This document shows positions 13,048 through 25,865 of a stretch of DNA of 64,000 nt, in pieces (within the stretch, counting starts at the first letter, position 1; every line of letters starts with the position of its first letter). This stretch comes from Datnioides undecimradiatus (lineage: Eukaryota; Chordata; Actinopteri; Lobotiformes; Datnioididae), in the NCBI GenBank assembly GCA_008933995.1, contig WARS01000100.1, forward strand, positions 91,001-155,000. The letters run 5' to 3'. Made by a program: the position numbers and the translations under genes. A model generated the notes under the pieces. That model saw only the letters and a program-made list of their open reading frames with translations, was not told the origin of the DNA and did not search any database.

Positions 13048-13300
13048 GTTTAAAACTGGTCACAGAGGTCTGAAGGAGAGAAATAAACCTAGTTTTCTGG
13101 CAAATGTAGCCGGCTGTGGCTCTAATCCGCACTGCTAGGACCCCAAGTTAACTCTGAACCGGAAGTAGAATGACCGATGCGCCTGAAGAGAAAACGCACA
13201 CTAGTGTTTCATCTGTTTCGAAATGCTAATTTATTAGCAAAAAGAAGTTGCATCACCGTGACATGTACGCGTTGACAACTTTGAATAAAGCAGGTATGTG
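13048..13300. promoter_or_regulatory. Bidirectional promoter of tma7 and ccdc51
   Basis: The tma7 start codon is at 13047 on the - strand, and ccdc51 runs the other way. Between them lies CCGGAAGT (13159-13166), a perfect ETS/GABP site of the kind common in bidirectional housekeeping promoters. A plausible untranslated first exon of ccdc51 ends at CAG/GTATGT (donor at 13294). I see no TATA box. The transcription starts are inferred. Confidence 0.55.
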
Positions 13301-14517
13301 TTTTGCCATATTAGCGGATCTATCACGCGATGCCAAAGCCGTTTAACAAGGCTAGCAAGTCAGTTTACCGGTAACTGTTAGCAACGTGGAGCTAAAAGCT
13401 AGCTAGTTGTGAATGAAGCAGGGAAGTGAACATAACCTTACCACTCAGCTAACCTTGGAGTAAAAATATAATTAAATTACTTTAGTTACTAAAACGGTAT
13501 CTCCCTCCAGTGTGCCTGGATTTCTTTTTTATTTATTATAAGCGTTTTCTGTTTGTTTGCATATAATAAGCACAGTTCATGCTCTGTAGTCACTTATACT
13601 GCAACATGTACAAAGGTCATGTCAGTTGTTGTGTCTTTAAATTTAGTTGCGTTTAAAAATGTTTAGAAAGTTGGACAGTGATGGGATTTAAAGGTTTCTA
13701 ATTACTTTAAATTATGGGTTTAACACTTCATACAGGTGTTAACACAGTGGGGTTGATGGTGTTTGTGTTGTTTACCTTCATAATGACAGCTCTGATTGGG
13801 ATTTTCAATATAAAGAGCTTCAAAGTGAAAGTTGCAAAGGCACAACATTTACAGTATGACAACAGTATAAAAATCAAATCAAATCTCTAAAAGTCAGATC
13901 AGTTATCATCAAGTCAGTTATCAGATGACCTTTAATAGAATGTAAATATGTTTTTAGGATGAGGATACACGTAAAATCCACTGCCTTGAATTCATTTATA
14001 TAAAGTGAGCTCATCCCTGTTCAGTAAACCTCATGTGTAGTGTAATGTAGGACGACAGTCTGTAACTATAAAAACAAAATGTCATCAAAGTCCCATGGTT
14101 CTTCTACTTCTACTGCGTCTGAAGTTGTCAACAGATGGCATCCTCAGCTCGCCAACCTGCGATCATGGTGTTGAAATTTAGCACAGTAGCAGTCAGACAC
14201 TGAAGGAGGCCGCCTGGGCACCGCCCGGTTTTCAGTTTTCAAGGACCAGGAATGAAAAATACAACAACTGCTTGTTTCTGTCGGTCATGTGGATCAGTTG
14301 TTCGCTTTATTATCTACCAACCACACATACAGCGGGTTACCTCCCGGCTCCAGGAGTTCTATTGTTGAAGATTTTGATCCATGAACCCCTGCGACAGGCA
14401 CAGTGGATGTTTATCAGTCCTCTCTGATCGTTTCCCCTGTTGCGTCCACAGGTGGCAGCTCCAGTCTTCGCTCTGTAGCTGCAGTGAAAGTGAAGCCCTG
14501 ACAGTTTTCAAGCTGCA

Positions 14518-17500
14518 ATGAGGTGCGTCTGCGTGCGCTTTTCAGCTGGTTCTTAATACACAAACAGCCCTGAGGCCGCTGGTTAACAGTATCTTCACTG
14601 TCTCAGGTACAGAGGAGCTCAGATCTGTCTCTGGGCTCATGGCTCCTGCTGCCTGTCCCGCCTCTCTGTGCCTGGGTCTCTGCACGGCAGGATCACTTTG
14701 TTGCGACACTACAGTGCCCACAGTCAACCCGGCCCACCACCACCAACTAACCCCGCCCCTCCTGATGGGAAGGGCGGGGCCGAGGTGGTGAAGGAGCGTG
14801 CTCTGGTGGCCTTACAGGTACGGGAGATCCACCTTCTGACGAAACACCATCATCATCATCTTCTGACAGCCATCTTTCTTTCCCAGCATGCAGGTGAGCT
14901 GGGGCGGCAGTGGAGTCACAGGTTGGCTCAGACCACCACCGCCTCAGTCAACTACTGGTGGGAGAGGTACGAGGAGTTCGTAGGACTGAACGAGGTCCGC
15001 ATGGCCCAGGCCAACGTCACTGAGGTCAGCATCAGCAAACGGCAACCAAATAATCTGCTGACTCCGAGTTCTCTGGGCTCAGCGTTGCACCGCAGCGTAA
15101 ACACTGAGATCCTGTGTTTCCCCCAGGCTGAGTCAGCGTTCATGGTGGCCAGAGGGATGGTGCGCGAGGCTCACGCCAGCCTGGAGGCCCTGCAGGTCAG
15201 GCTGAAGGAGATCAGAGACCGGCTGGACCGGGTCTCCCGGGAGGAGGCTCACTACCTGGAGCTCGCCACGAAGGAGCACAAACTGCTGCAGGTGAGCTGA
15301 AACTGCAGAATATGTGCATTGAAAGCACATATTCCCCCCCGCGCTAGATGATGATCTCAGCCTGTAACATCATGCAACAGTCGAGGGGAGAGAATAAGAG
15401 AGGTGGAGCTGAGAGAGAGCGCGTTAAAGCAGCTCTCTACAGCAAGGTGACCTTCACATTGGATTTGAATAACACCAAACCACAGCAGAGCTTATCTCAG
15501 AGCACTGTACATATGGAGCAGGGCCGGACTGTCCTTTATACTGGTTACACCCAGCAGTTCCCACCATGAGCAAACACCTGAAGACGGCAGCAATGAAAAA
15601 CGTCCTTTACACAGGCAGAAGCCTCGAGCGGAGCCATGTTGTGTTAAAGGGAGAGAGTGCAGCCTGCAGAGGCGTCCTCAGTCGTAGCATCACAGCTAAC
15701 CCTCTCACATTGATTCTGTGTTTTTGGCTTCAACACCTGCATGTGCATGAAAATAACGCTGAGATAAAGACCTTCAAACTCTCTGAACCTCCGGCTGCTC
15801 AGAGCTTCAACAGTGCGTTCTCGCCCGACCGCAGGAGGAGCGCCGTCTCCGGACGGCGTACGAGAGCGCGGAGGGTTCGGAGAGGGAGAGGTTCGCCTTG
15901 TTCTCGGCGGCCGTCAGGGAGAGCCACGAGAAGGAGAGGACGAGAGCCGAGCGCACCAAGAACTGGTCCATCATCGGCTCGGTGCTCGGAGCCCTGATCG
16001 GGGTCATGGGGTCGACGTACGTGAACCGCGTCCGCCTGCAGGTGAGGAGCAGCTCGCTCTGTCGCGTCTGATGCTTCCAGGTTGTTAGAGGCGTGATTAT
16101 AATTACACTTTCACTGATTAAACACCTTCGACTTACATTAAACTCCCATCAGCCTCAGCTGTACTTCATTTTCACTGCTAATTAGCGAAAATTAGCATGC
16201 TAACGTGCTAAACTGAGAAAAACATCAGCATGTCGGCATTGTTGTGTCACGGAGCTGCACACGCGACTGGAGACTGTTTCTGTTTACAGCCAATCACGAG
16301 TTATTTTGTAAAAATAAGAAACTTTTTTAACAGAAAAACTTTATTTAACATTTTCACAAGGTGCTTTACAAACAGAAAGAGTCGCCAGACAAGCCAGATA
16401 ATTATACAATGAATTAAATCAACAGGATAAAATGAAATTAGAGCACATATCGACCAATTATAAAAGCTTTTAAATAGAGAAAACACATTTTACACCTAAA
16501 TCAGCACGTGTTTGCAGGTTTTTAAGCACAACACAGGTTAAAGCTGCTAAAAATAGGTGTTTCACACTGCAAACAGACGCGTAAATGTTTGACCACAAAT
16601 AAACCGGAAAACAGGGTCGCAGTAGCAAGTGTCCAATCAGCAGAAGCTCTCTCACCTCGACGTCTTGACATCCCGCACCATACGAAGTAAAACATCACCT
16701 GTTGTTCCCAAACACTGAGAAAACAGTAAAGTTCCTGGTTGTTTACTCGCCAACAGAAAAGGGGCGACACTGGCGCCCGGATCACTGCCCATCATCGCCC
16801 TCAGTCTCCGTCTGCAGGTCTGAATGACTGAGAGGGAGCCAACCAGGTCTGAGACGTGTCCCAGAGCTGTCATTTCAAAGTGACAGTGTGAGTGTGAGGT
16901 TAGACCCGCGTAGAGAGGCGAGCAGGAAGGTGACATCATCATGCTGCAGTGTTTCGTGCACGTGCAGCTGATGAATAGATGTAGTTCTGGAAGACGCTCG
17001 ACTCGACCTCGTGGACGCGCGTGTGCATCGATCTTTGTTTCGGCTGATAAACCTTCACCTGTCTCACCTGCAGGAGCTGAAGAGTCTGCTGCTGGAGGCC
17101 CAGAAAGGTCCGGAGAGCCTGCAGGAGGCCCTCAGGGTGCAGGCCGGAAACCATCGCTCCCAGCAGGACGAGCTCCGGACGCTCATCGACAGCCTCAGGC
17201 TCGCTCTGAATGACACCGTCACACAGAGGGACGCCGTCCTCCAGGACCAGCCAGGTCCGACCCCAGACTCGGTGCCTCTTTCAGCCTTGAAACAGCTCCG
17301 GCTCAGCGGCCAAAGGACAGAGTCCCTCCTGGAGACCGTCCGGCCGCAGCTGGGGCAGCTGCAGCAGGGGCTCGGTCGAGTTGAGGGCGAAGTGTCGGCG
17401 GTGAGGAAGCTGCTGGAGACCGAACCCCAGGCTGCTCAGCTGCCGACCGCAGCAGAGGGAGGAGAGCAGCGGGAGTCTGAGGCGGCGGTGAGGCGAGTGG

Positions 17501-17625
17501 AGGAGACCCAGAGGACGCTGGGTGAACGGATCAGGACCAACACTCTCTATAACGCTGCGTTCGCCTACAGCGCCAGCGCCATCACCGTCACTGCTGTGTA
17601 CCTGCTGCTCAGAGGAACTGGCTAG
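14518..17625 (+). CDS. ccdc51: Coiled-coil domain-containing protein 51 / MITOK, mitochondrial K-ATP channel pore subunit, complete
   Basis: The human orthologue forms the ATP-sensitive potassium channel of the inner mitochondrial membrane with ABCB8. Exons read: 14518-14522 (ATGAG), 14607-14817, 14887-15024, 15127-15291, 15835-16041, 17074-17625, giving 425 residues (human 411). Residues 1-45 are Arg/Ser-rich with almost no acids, fitting a mitochondrial presequence. [15 protein letters not shown] and [11 protein letters not shown] match the family core, followed by coiled coil ([27 protein letters not shown]), [20 protein letters not shown], membrane helix 1 (about 216-236), [19 protein letters not shown], a second coiled coil, and helix 2 at about 400-421 next to the C-terminus. 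The start is inferred from a short 5' exon (14452-14522) spliced over an 84-base intron; an alternative start inside exon 2 would shorten the presequence. Introns 14818-14886 and 15025-15126 are stop-free and in frame. Confidence 0.93.
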
Positions 17626-18136
17626 AGATCAGAGCTCCAGCTTGAACAGGGAGGAACCGTCATAATGAATAATAACAGCTGCTGATTCTATCATCAAATC
17701 CCCGCTTATCGTTTTATTTCTGCGTTTAAAGCCGCGTCCAGAACTCTGCACTGTTCATGTTTAACGTTTGCTGTCTGTGAATTTAACCCGATTCTCTGTT
17801 TTTCCTGTGAATGATCAAACATCAGAAGGCCCACACGTTCCTGAAGTCAGACCCCGTGTTGTCTGTCAAACACGTTCCATCGTTCATCCTGTTAAAGCCA
17901 CGCCGCAGGTCTCCACAGAGCAGGATCTCATCCTCAGAGCGTCTTAAGAATGGTCATCATGTAAATTAGGGCCCAGTCTCAGCAGCACATGACGGTGCAG
18001 AACTCTGTCGTCGTGACTTATTGGTGAGTTTTCCTCCAAAGGCATTAAACATGGGGCCTCTGCAGTTCTGTCTTTGCCCAGTCCTGTTGTAACGCAGAGA
18101 AAAGCAGTAAATCGACACGTTTGAGAAGCTGGAAAC

Positions 18137-18142
18137 AATAAA
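18137..18142 (+). other. Candidate polyadenylation signal of ccdc51
   Basis: AATAAA lies about 510 bases after the ccdc51 stop codon, a reasonable 3' UTR length. No earlier perfect hexamer was noticed. Confidence 0.45.
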
Positions 18143-20066
18143 GTTTGGGCCAAACAGACAAATACTGCCAACATCGTGATGAAAGTCATTGAAAAAGCTT
18201 TGACTTTCTGGTCAGAACATGTGGAGTACAATGTTTTTATTTCCAGGTTTTCTTTTTTTTTTCAGAAAATGAATTTTATTTCAGTTTTTCTTTGGATGTT
18301 TTTTAAAGAAACTGTTTATTGACTTTCCAAAGTTCACAAACATCTAAACATGAAATCCCGCTGCAGCTCAGCGCAGAGGCGTTGCTTCGATCTATGTCCT
18401 CGTCTCATCGACTAACCTCTCTGCTGAGACGCGCTGCTGAGATCACAAGTCAAACTAAAGTCACGGATCGACTCTGGATCAGGTTGAGACGTTACGGCTG
18501 AACCTCAGAGGGTTCTGTGATCTGTGAACACGCAAGTAGGGAAATCCATACGACGCCAGTTTAGACTGTGAAACTAAACTGTGACCTTTTATCGATACGA
18601 GGAAACGAAATGAAGCTGATGTAAAGTGTCAGCAGGTCACCTCGTGTCTCTGAGCCAAACAGCTTCTCTCTGTGGCTCTGCAGAGGTCAGGAGCTGCTTT
18701 CTGACGCACATCGCTGTATCAGACGCTCACCTTTAACCTCAGTCATGTCAGACACTGGAGCATCAGCTGATCGTCGGCTCGAGCCTGCCTGAGCTCTGCA
18801 GACTTTAGCCCCCGGAGCTAAAACGTGTTGTTGTGTGTCCGTGTTGACTGTTTGCACTGAGCCGGATGGTGATGCATTATAATAAAGGGCCGACCTGCTG
18901 ACTTGTGTCACGACCGATCGCCTTAAATCACAGTTAACACACTCGAGTGGCTGTTTATCGTCGCACAGGACGTCAAACTTCAGCCTGCAGCTCAGTTATA
19001 TTCATAACTGATCTACAGGAGCAATACTCAGTTTGCAAAGTGGCAGAAAACATTAAAAAGGTGCCTGACACAGGTTCACAGAGCCAAAAAAGAACTTTTA
19101 AAATCCAAAAAACACCAAAATATTCAGTTTAATGTCATATAAGACAAGTAAAAACAGGAAATCTTCAGCTTTTAGCGGCTGGAACCAGAAAAACTGAACT
19201 TTTTTGTAATTTAATCAACTTTTCGCAATTGATTTTCCGTCAAAAACCCACAATAAATCCACGCGTAACAAGAATTAGCGTCTGCTGACGTCGATCCGTC
19301 TCTGTTCTAGTTATCAAAGCGCTCGTCAGCTCTCATCGTTCTCTTAAAAGTCCGAATCGTTGCAAAGAACCTTTAAAGTTGAACCTCACAGTGTCTCTAA
19401 TGCATCTTGTCACACTTCAGAGTGATTTTGCTGACGGCATCTCACACGCACACGCTCGGCAAATCCCACAAAAAGATCAGCACATGAGAAGCAGAAGTCA
19501 CCGGCGCCCACGCAGCGCATGAGCAGCTGCAGGAGGGGGGCAGGTTTACGTGCCCCGGGAGCAAAAACACAGCTTTTAATTTCAGAAATAAGAAAAAAAA
19601 AACCTTAGACTCAAAAACCAAACTGACAAATTTTAATGAAAATGATCAGAAATATGGAAATTTACACCGAGCTGTCGGAGAACGCAGAGCAAGAACCCAC
19701 AGAACAGCCGGAAAAGACAAAAACACAAGAGAGAAAATGAGGAACAAAGACCCAGAAGTGCCTGCAGAGGAAGCACAGAATGAGAGATTTAAGCTCTTGT
19801 GGCTGAAACTGGATCCAAAGGCACAAAATGGCTGACGCTGTGTTTCTAAAGGAGCACAAAGGTTGAGTTGGGCACGCTGGGACAACCGAGTGTTCCCGCT
19901 CTCTCGTTAAGTTGCAGCTTTAGTTACCTGGACATGATGAGGCGTCGTCACTGATGCAGTTTAGACTGACTGCCAGCGGAGGGCGCCGGCTGATCATGTG
20001 ATACGAGGGCGAAACCTGCAGCTTTAATCCCTCGGATCCTCTGCAACAGTCTGATAACCTCAGTGT

Positions 20067-20529
20067 GGCCTAAAGTATGCGGACACGTTTACATTTATCT
20101 GAGTGAGAAATAGAAATTTACATGTAAACTGTGTTAAAGTGTTTCACATGCAGGACCCATTAATAACAGATATAATCATGTATTCATATGTACAATGCAT
20201 GTAAAAGTGCTATGAAACCAGGATGTTAAGTGTTTGCTTTGATGTACGAGTATATTAGAGATATGTAATGTAGATACAGCGTAATGGTGTCTTATGGTGC
20301 CAAATATAATATATAATATAGAGTTAATGTAGCAGCATAGTGATACAATATGGTGTACTGTAATATAACAATATAGTGAAGCACAGCAATATAATGTAGT
20401 TTATAGAATAGAATAATATATTAGCATTTTAGCATTGTTAGCGCTACAGTAGACTTATTAGTGCTATTACTGTGTGTACAGTATAATGAATAATATATAT
20501 AGTATAATCAAACAGTGGAGAGGAGTGTG

Positions 20530-20567
<38 letters not shown>

Positions 20568-20656
20568 TGTTCGTCCAGCTTTGCGTTTGATGATGGTTCT
20601 TTTCAGAGACACATGTGCAGCACTTGGGGTGCTCAGGTGTCCACATACTTTTGGCC
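20067..20656. mobile_element. Nonautonomous DNA element with 20-bp terminal inverted repeats
   Basis: GGCCTAAAGTATGCGGACAC at 20067-20086 is inverted as GTGTCCACATACTTTTGGCC at 20637-20656, with 18 of 20 positions matching. The interior is AT-rich, carries a (CA)n array at about 20531-20565 and has no transposase. The terminal sequence resembles widespread fish Tc1/mariner-type MITE ends. Confidence 0.7.
20531..20565. repeat. (CA)n microsatellite
   Basis: This is an uninterrupted CA dinucleotide array of about 17 units, with a second shorter one at about 20729-20751. Open frames across these arrays (poly Thr-His or Cys-Val) are artefacts. Confidence 0.95.
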
Positions 20657-21488
20657 TCGTAGTGCATGCGTATGTCCGTCCTGGTAAATCCTCTGCAGCA
20701 GGTGTTGGGTCTTTACTTAGCACAATGACACACACACACACACACACACACTCCACATTCTCTGCTGCTGGCTGGTTGTGATGTTGTTGATCTGGAAACC
20801 TTGTTCTTTTATTAAGCTCTTTACAGTTTAGTAGCTGAATAAACAGTCTGCGCACGGCGGGATTACACCAACTCAAGCTCGGCAACGGGGCTGCAACAGC
20901 AGCACAGCACGCACAAACCGCCGAATGCATCGTCGCTGCCTGTGCACAGATATACACACAGCTGTGTTAAACACCGTCCGTGCACGTTTATCTAGGACAG
21001 GACACTTAATACTCAATTATACTGTTCCATCCAGGGCAGGTCTGTGGAGCCTGCTGCGGGTCAGTCCGCAGTAGGAGCTGGTTTAAAGGGAAACTTTCAC
21101 AGCTCTCATAGTGTTTCTCAGCTGCAGGTGAGCTGAAAAGCTGCAGGTGCACGTCAGCGGCTGTCACGCGCAGCTCGTGGAGGCAGTTAAAGTCCCTAAA
21201 GGTGCAAGAATGAAGACCTCTGCAGCCTCAGCGTGTGGTCGGGAAAGAGGCGTTAGCTAGTGAAAGAAAATCTAACGTGTGACGGTTTAACGGTTGGGAT
21301 CGGCTCGACCCCGTCACATCCACACGAAAACCCAAACAGGAAGTTGCTGGGAAAACACCGACGGCACTGTGGGAAAGGTTTTATATCCCTGGACTGTAAA
21401 AACGCCTAAACTTTAACCCATATCGCTTCGTTATCTCTGTGGATCCAAACAACGATAACTGATCATGGAAAAGTTTAAGGGGCTGTAA

Positions 21489-21930
21489 ATGCAAACAGCA
21501 CGTCGGTCAAACTCAGACCTCATCATTTCCTGCATCGACTACTGCAGCTCCCGACTCGCTGGTCGCTGCACATGCACACTCAAACAGATGGTCCTGCAGA
21601 TGATCCAGGATGCAGCAGCTCGTCTGGTCTTCAACCAACACAACAAAGCTCACGTGACCCCCCTGTTCAGTCACTGCTACTGTAACTAAACCAGCTCCTG
21701 GTTACCTGAACCCCCTCATCCAGGTCTACACTCCATTCCGCGCTCTATGCTCAGACATCTAGTCCCAACATCAGAACTGGGCCCAAAACTAGGATCTGGA
21801 CTCTCCTCCTCTGTCGTCCCCCAGTGGTGGAGTCAGTTACCCAACTCCATTCGATCCGCAGAGTCCCTCACAGCCTTCAGGAAACTGCTGAAGACCCTGT
21901 TGTTTTCCAAACACCTCCTCTCGTGACATC
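21489..21930 (+). mobile_element. L2-like LINE remnant (C-terminal end of reverse transcriptase ORF)
   Basis: The reading from 21489 includes CIDYCSSRLAG, MIQDAAARLVFNQ and AHVTPLF. These match the conserved C-terminal region of L2-clade fish LINE proteins (SRLDYCN..LAG, IQNAAARLVFNQ, HVTPLF). A stop at about 21687 is followed in other frames by further matching words (QWWSQLPNSIRSAESLTAF, then KLLKTLLF) up to about 21925. Frameshifts and stops show it is dead. The 5' end is absent. Confidence 0.8.
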
Positions 21931-22779
21931 AGCTCTACCTGTCGACACCTCGGTCCGACTGGACTCAGAACATTTCTCAGCACTTGTCTGAGTCGCTTTT
22001 AACTGTAGAATTGTAGAAGAAGCTCACAGCAGTTTGTATAAAGAGCTGCTTCTCTTCTGAGCAGCCTCCGATTGGTGTTTCTTCATTTTCACAGAGTTTT
22101 CTGATTAAATGGTGAAGTTTGCCACATAAAAACACAATAAGACCTTAGAAACTCAAAAACACCAAATGACAACAATCAAACCTGCAGTTAACATCAAAAC
22201 ATAAAGAAATGTAATTTACAGCAGCATTAATTAATATTTAGAACATTTCTCAACCACTGAACGCTGTTTTTGTTCATTCTAATTCGCACAAATATGAATT
22301 ATCACTTTGTTGATCAGTTAACTCTTCCTCTTGCATCGTTTGTCATTTACTTTCTCTTATGACCTGCAAAAGTTTGCAAAACTAATGAAAGTTATTGTTT
22401 AAAAAATGATTCATAACCAAATTTTCTTTTTTTTATGTGCTAATAAAAGAGGAAGTTGGATTTGTGTGTTTGCATTTGGAGTCTGCCATCCAGGAGTGTC
22501 GTGCTGTGTCATACACTGAATTAAAGCTGAACAATGGCAGCGCCTGTACATTCTTTGCATCTTGTCCTGACATGCAGAGTTGTGCAGGGAGAGCATGATG
22601 AATCTCAGTGGTCTCTGATGAAATCCTGAATTTGAGGAGCTGTCAGTTAATGCTGTTCCTGAACGCAGCACAGTAATGAGTATGCAGCGCTTGAGAGCTA
22701 AAGTTCGTCACCACGGAGCTCAGACATCAGACTCCGAGTCACAGCTCCATGTGCAGCTGATGTTTGTCTGCAGCAGCTC

Positions 22780-23440
22780 CAACCAGCAGCCTGAGCAGTG
22801 CAGCAGCTGCAGAGTCAGAGGGAAGTGTCTGCGTCAGATCAGGAGGACATGCTGCTCGTCTCCTCCACATTCGCGGGGTCGTGCAGCGTGAATTCATCCC
22901 CCAGGGTCAGACTGTCAGTGGAGAGCTCTGCTGCACCGCTCTGAGGCGTCTGAGGGAGGAGACTCAGCACCAACCACCTGAACTGGGACAGGTGGAGCTC
23001 TGCTGCACCGCTCTGAGGCGTCTGAGGGAGGAGACTCAGCACCAACCACCTTTTTCTGACTCCCTCATTTCTTCCTTCCTTCTCCCTTTCTTCCATCATT
23101 CCTTCCTCCCTCCCTCCATCTTTCTGTCTTCATTTATTTCTTATTTCCTTCTTCCTTCCTTTCGTTTTTACCTTTTCCTCTTCATCTTGAGCAGCTTATC
23201 TCCTCCTCTTCTTCTTCTTCTTCTTCTTCTCCTCAGTGACGGTGCAGCTGAAGGGTCTCTGCTCTGACACAGTGGAGGAGGTCCAGAGGACGTCACAGAT
23301 GGTGCTGCACAAGGTCACAGAGCAGGACTTCAGGGAGAGATCAGAGCGTGGCAGGAGCTCTGGGAGCAGAGCATCACTGCACAAGGTCACTACTCTGCAG
23401 GACGGAGGACAGGGTTACACCAGGGTTTTTGCTTTTAACT
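22780..23440 (+). pseudogene. Decayed mariner-type transposase with internal duplication and deletion
   Basis: HIRGVVQREFIPQGQTVSGE and ALRRLREE...QPPELG correspond to the conserved stretch before the second catalytic region of mariner-type (Tc1/mariner superfamily) transposases. A 72-base segment (22923-22994) is repeated in frame from 22995. The next roughly 180 bases (23056-23235) are polypyrimidine instead of the expected catalytic part. From 23237 the C-terminal part reappears (QLKGLCSDTVEEVQR, VTEQDF) and continues after a +1/-1 shift as AWQELWEQSITAQGHY, matching the family's terminal WxxRWxxCIxAxGxYFxG pattern. It is nonfunctional, because the catalytic residues are not all present. 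Confidence 0.7.
23056..23235. repeat. Polypyrimidine low-complexity tract
   Basis: This tract of CTT/CCTT repeats interrupts the transposase remnant and ends in a run of CTT trinucleotides (about 23205-23230). Confidence 0.9.
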
Positions 23441-25079
23441 GACACAGTTTTACAACAATGTGTTGCCACCTTTCGTGCTCCTTTAATTTTAATTATAAGC
23501 AGTGGGAGTGTTCACACATTAGTGGTGGCTGCACTGTAAAGCAGCAGTTGTAGACGCAGCTCTCTGGCTGTAAACACACGGGTCGTGTTTCATCTTTCAC
23601 ACTTTGGCCTCGAGTCACACATGAATCATTTATTGGGCTACAGTCAGTGTCACATCCTCCGCGGGCTGGAGTTTATGACTGTTATTGTTATTATGGAGAA
23701 TAAAGCAGGTCATTTGTCTCTGTTTACACGGCGCTCAGCATGCGTTGACCCTGCCATAAATGACACTTTATCATGATGTGGTACTGTTTTATTTAAAATC
23801 ATAAAGGTTTAAGTAAATCTTAACAGCAGCATGAAAATCATTAAAACGACACAACCGCTAACACTATGTTACCCATTGCCAGCTACAAGCTAACTAGCTA
23901 ACAAACTTGATAGGCTAATAAAGGATGCTAGCTACAGTTAGCACCCTGATATGTCATCTACTTGCAGGTTTCGCAGATATAAGCTTGCATTTTGAGTTTA
24001 TGTGAGGAAAAACACATTAAAGAAAATATTAAGTGTATTAATATCAAATGAAACTATAAAGACAAATAATTAAAACTGAAATAATGTAAATAAAGTTGTT
24101 TTAATGGCATCTATAAATACATATCTTTTATAATGACAGACTGAGCGTAGCAGCTGGGTTTCAGAGGACGCCGAAGGTGAAGCTGCTATGTCCACTGTTC
24201 AGACATGTGCACTTTAAAGCCTCCCTGCACTGTGAGAAAAGGCTTAAAGTGAATCACTGCTGAGTCACTATGAGTTTGTGCAACAAGATCAGAGGATCTT
24301 TGTTTCTGGTGAAAGAAGATGAATTATAATCAAAGTCAGGTGGAGCATTTGCCAAAAGCAAAGGTAGATGATGCATTTAAGCCTTTCTGTGATGGTTTTT
24401 GATTATTTTGAATCCTCTACTAACCAAATAAAGCTAAAATAGCAATATAGGACCTTTAATTAGACATGAATCAGTCAGTCAGTGTCTGAAACTGTGCATC
24501 CTTGTTTGAACTTCTCTTGTTTAGCTAAGAATTGTGATGTCGGTCCCAACTGACCCTGTAATTCCCCCTGAGGCCGTTCAGAACTGAGTCAAACATGAGG
24601 CCCAAATTCTCCCTGATCCGTCGCTGCAACAAAGAGGCTTAAACGAGAAACGACCAACAGGACGAGACGAATTTGAGTGTTGGAAGCAGCAAAAAGCCAC
24701 AAGTGAGACATGAATCTGCACACAGTGACTCAGCTGACTGCCTTTTCACCTCAAGTGAACATTTAACAAAGTGAAAACAGTTAAAGGAAGAAGCTGATGT
24801 AGACTGAGGAGCAAAAACATGACGCGATGTTTGTTCTGTTCAAGTTTGAATTCAAGCTCTGTTGGAGTTCTGGGGTTAGTGAGTTCAGCAGCCTGAGGGA
24901 TTAGGAACGTGACCTGTGTGTATGTGTGTGTGTTTGACCTGGTGAGGTCTGCTTGCTGACAAGGGGTCACAAGGTCAAACATGCGATGGAGTGTGTCTAG
25001 ACATGTCCCTGTATGTGCACTTCTGTCTTTGTGAGAACCCGTTTGAGTCGTGAATGAGGAAACGCTTTTCTTTGAACAG

Positions 25080-25315
25080 CTATGTAGACAAAAAAGTAAA
25101 GTTAAAAAAAAGTTTTAAAATAGTTTTAAAAAGCTCAAATGTTTTAAAAAGTCTTTAAAAAGTGGGACAAAAATCAAAAAGTTGGAAAAAGTTTGTAAAA
25201 ATAACAAAAAAGTAGAAAAAGCTATAGAGTTAAAAAAAATTATAAACAAAGGTTTGAAAGTAATTTAAAAAAGCTACAAAGTTGAAAAATAGTTTTTAAA
25301 AAAAAGGTTGAACTT
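25080..25315. repeat. A-rich low-complexity tract (AAAAAGTT-type)
   Basis: Repeated short words such as AAAAAGTTTTAAAA and AAAAAGTGGG fill about 235 bases. It is noncoding and probably an expanded simple repeat. Confidence 0.8.
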
Positions 25316-25584
25316 TTGCTGCAGTGTGATGTCATCTGGCGAGCTGCTTCATCAGCCAATCAAATTAAAAGTGCACATTCTTGGCTAAATATGATGAAAG
25401 TTGTAACAGCTGCTTTTACAATAACTTTTCAGTTTCAGTTCAAACTCTGTCTGAGTGGTAATCAGACAGAGGTGCCAACAACTCTGACCAACTAAGCACA
25501 TACAATCTGCACCTTCTCATGCACGGATTGGCTAAGATGAACAAACAGCCAATCAGAGTCTCAGTTTAATATGCCGAAACGTGC

Positions 25585-25865
25585 AACATCTGGCTTCTGT
25601 CCTCAGTGTGAATGTGAACAGCTGGGATTCAGACCTGCGTCACATGACTCTGCAGGAGTCACAGGTGTTTATCAGCTCCGGCTCTGATCAGCAGTGATGT
25701 AAACACAAACACCCGGGTAGACGTTGGCGTGTAACCAGCTGATTAACCAGGAGCATCACTGCTGTTTACAGTCTGTGGGAACAACGGCTAAGTTTGGACT
25801 TCGTATCCTGCAGGATGCAGCGCCGGCAGGGCGGCCATGTTGGCGTGTTATGCACTGTTACACAT
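25585..25865. repeat. Dispersed repeat family B, copy 1
   Basis: It shares AACATCTGGCTTCTGTC.TCAG.GTGAATGTGAAC, CG.GTCACATGACTCTGCAG and the terminal TTGGCGTGT words with 30967-31141 and 53371-53545. The copies differ by indels, so this is an old interspersed element. No coding capacity is seen. Confidence 0.8.

Noticed and set aside
14518..14520. Alternative ccdc51 start at the in-frame GTG at 14668
   Set aside because: A spliced ATG at 14518 gives a better mitochondrial presequence and uses good splice signals; GTG starts are not expected in fish nuclear genes.
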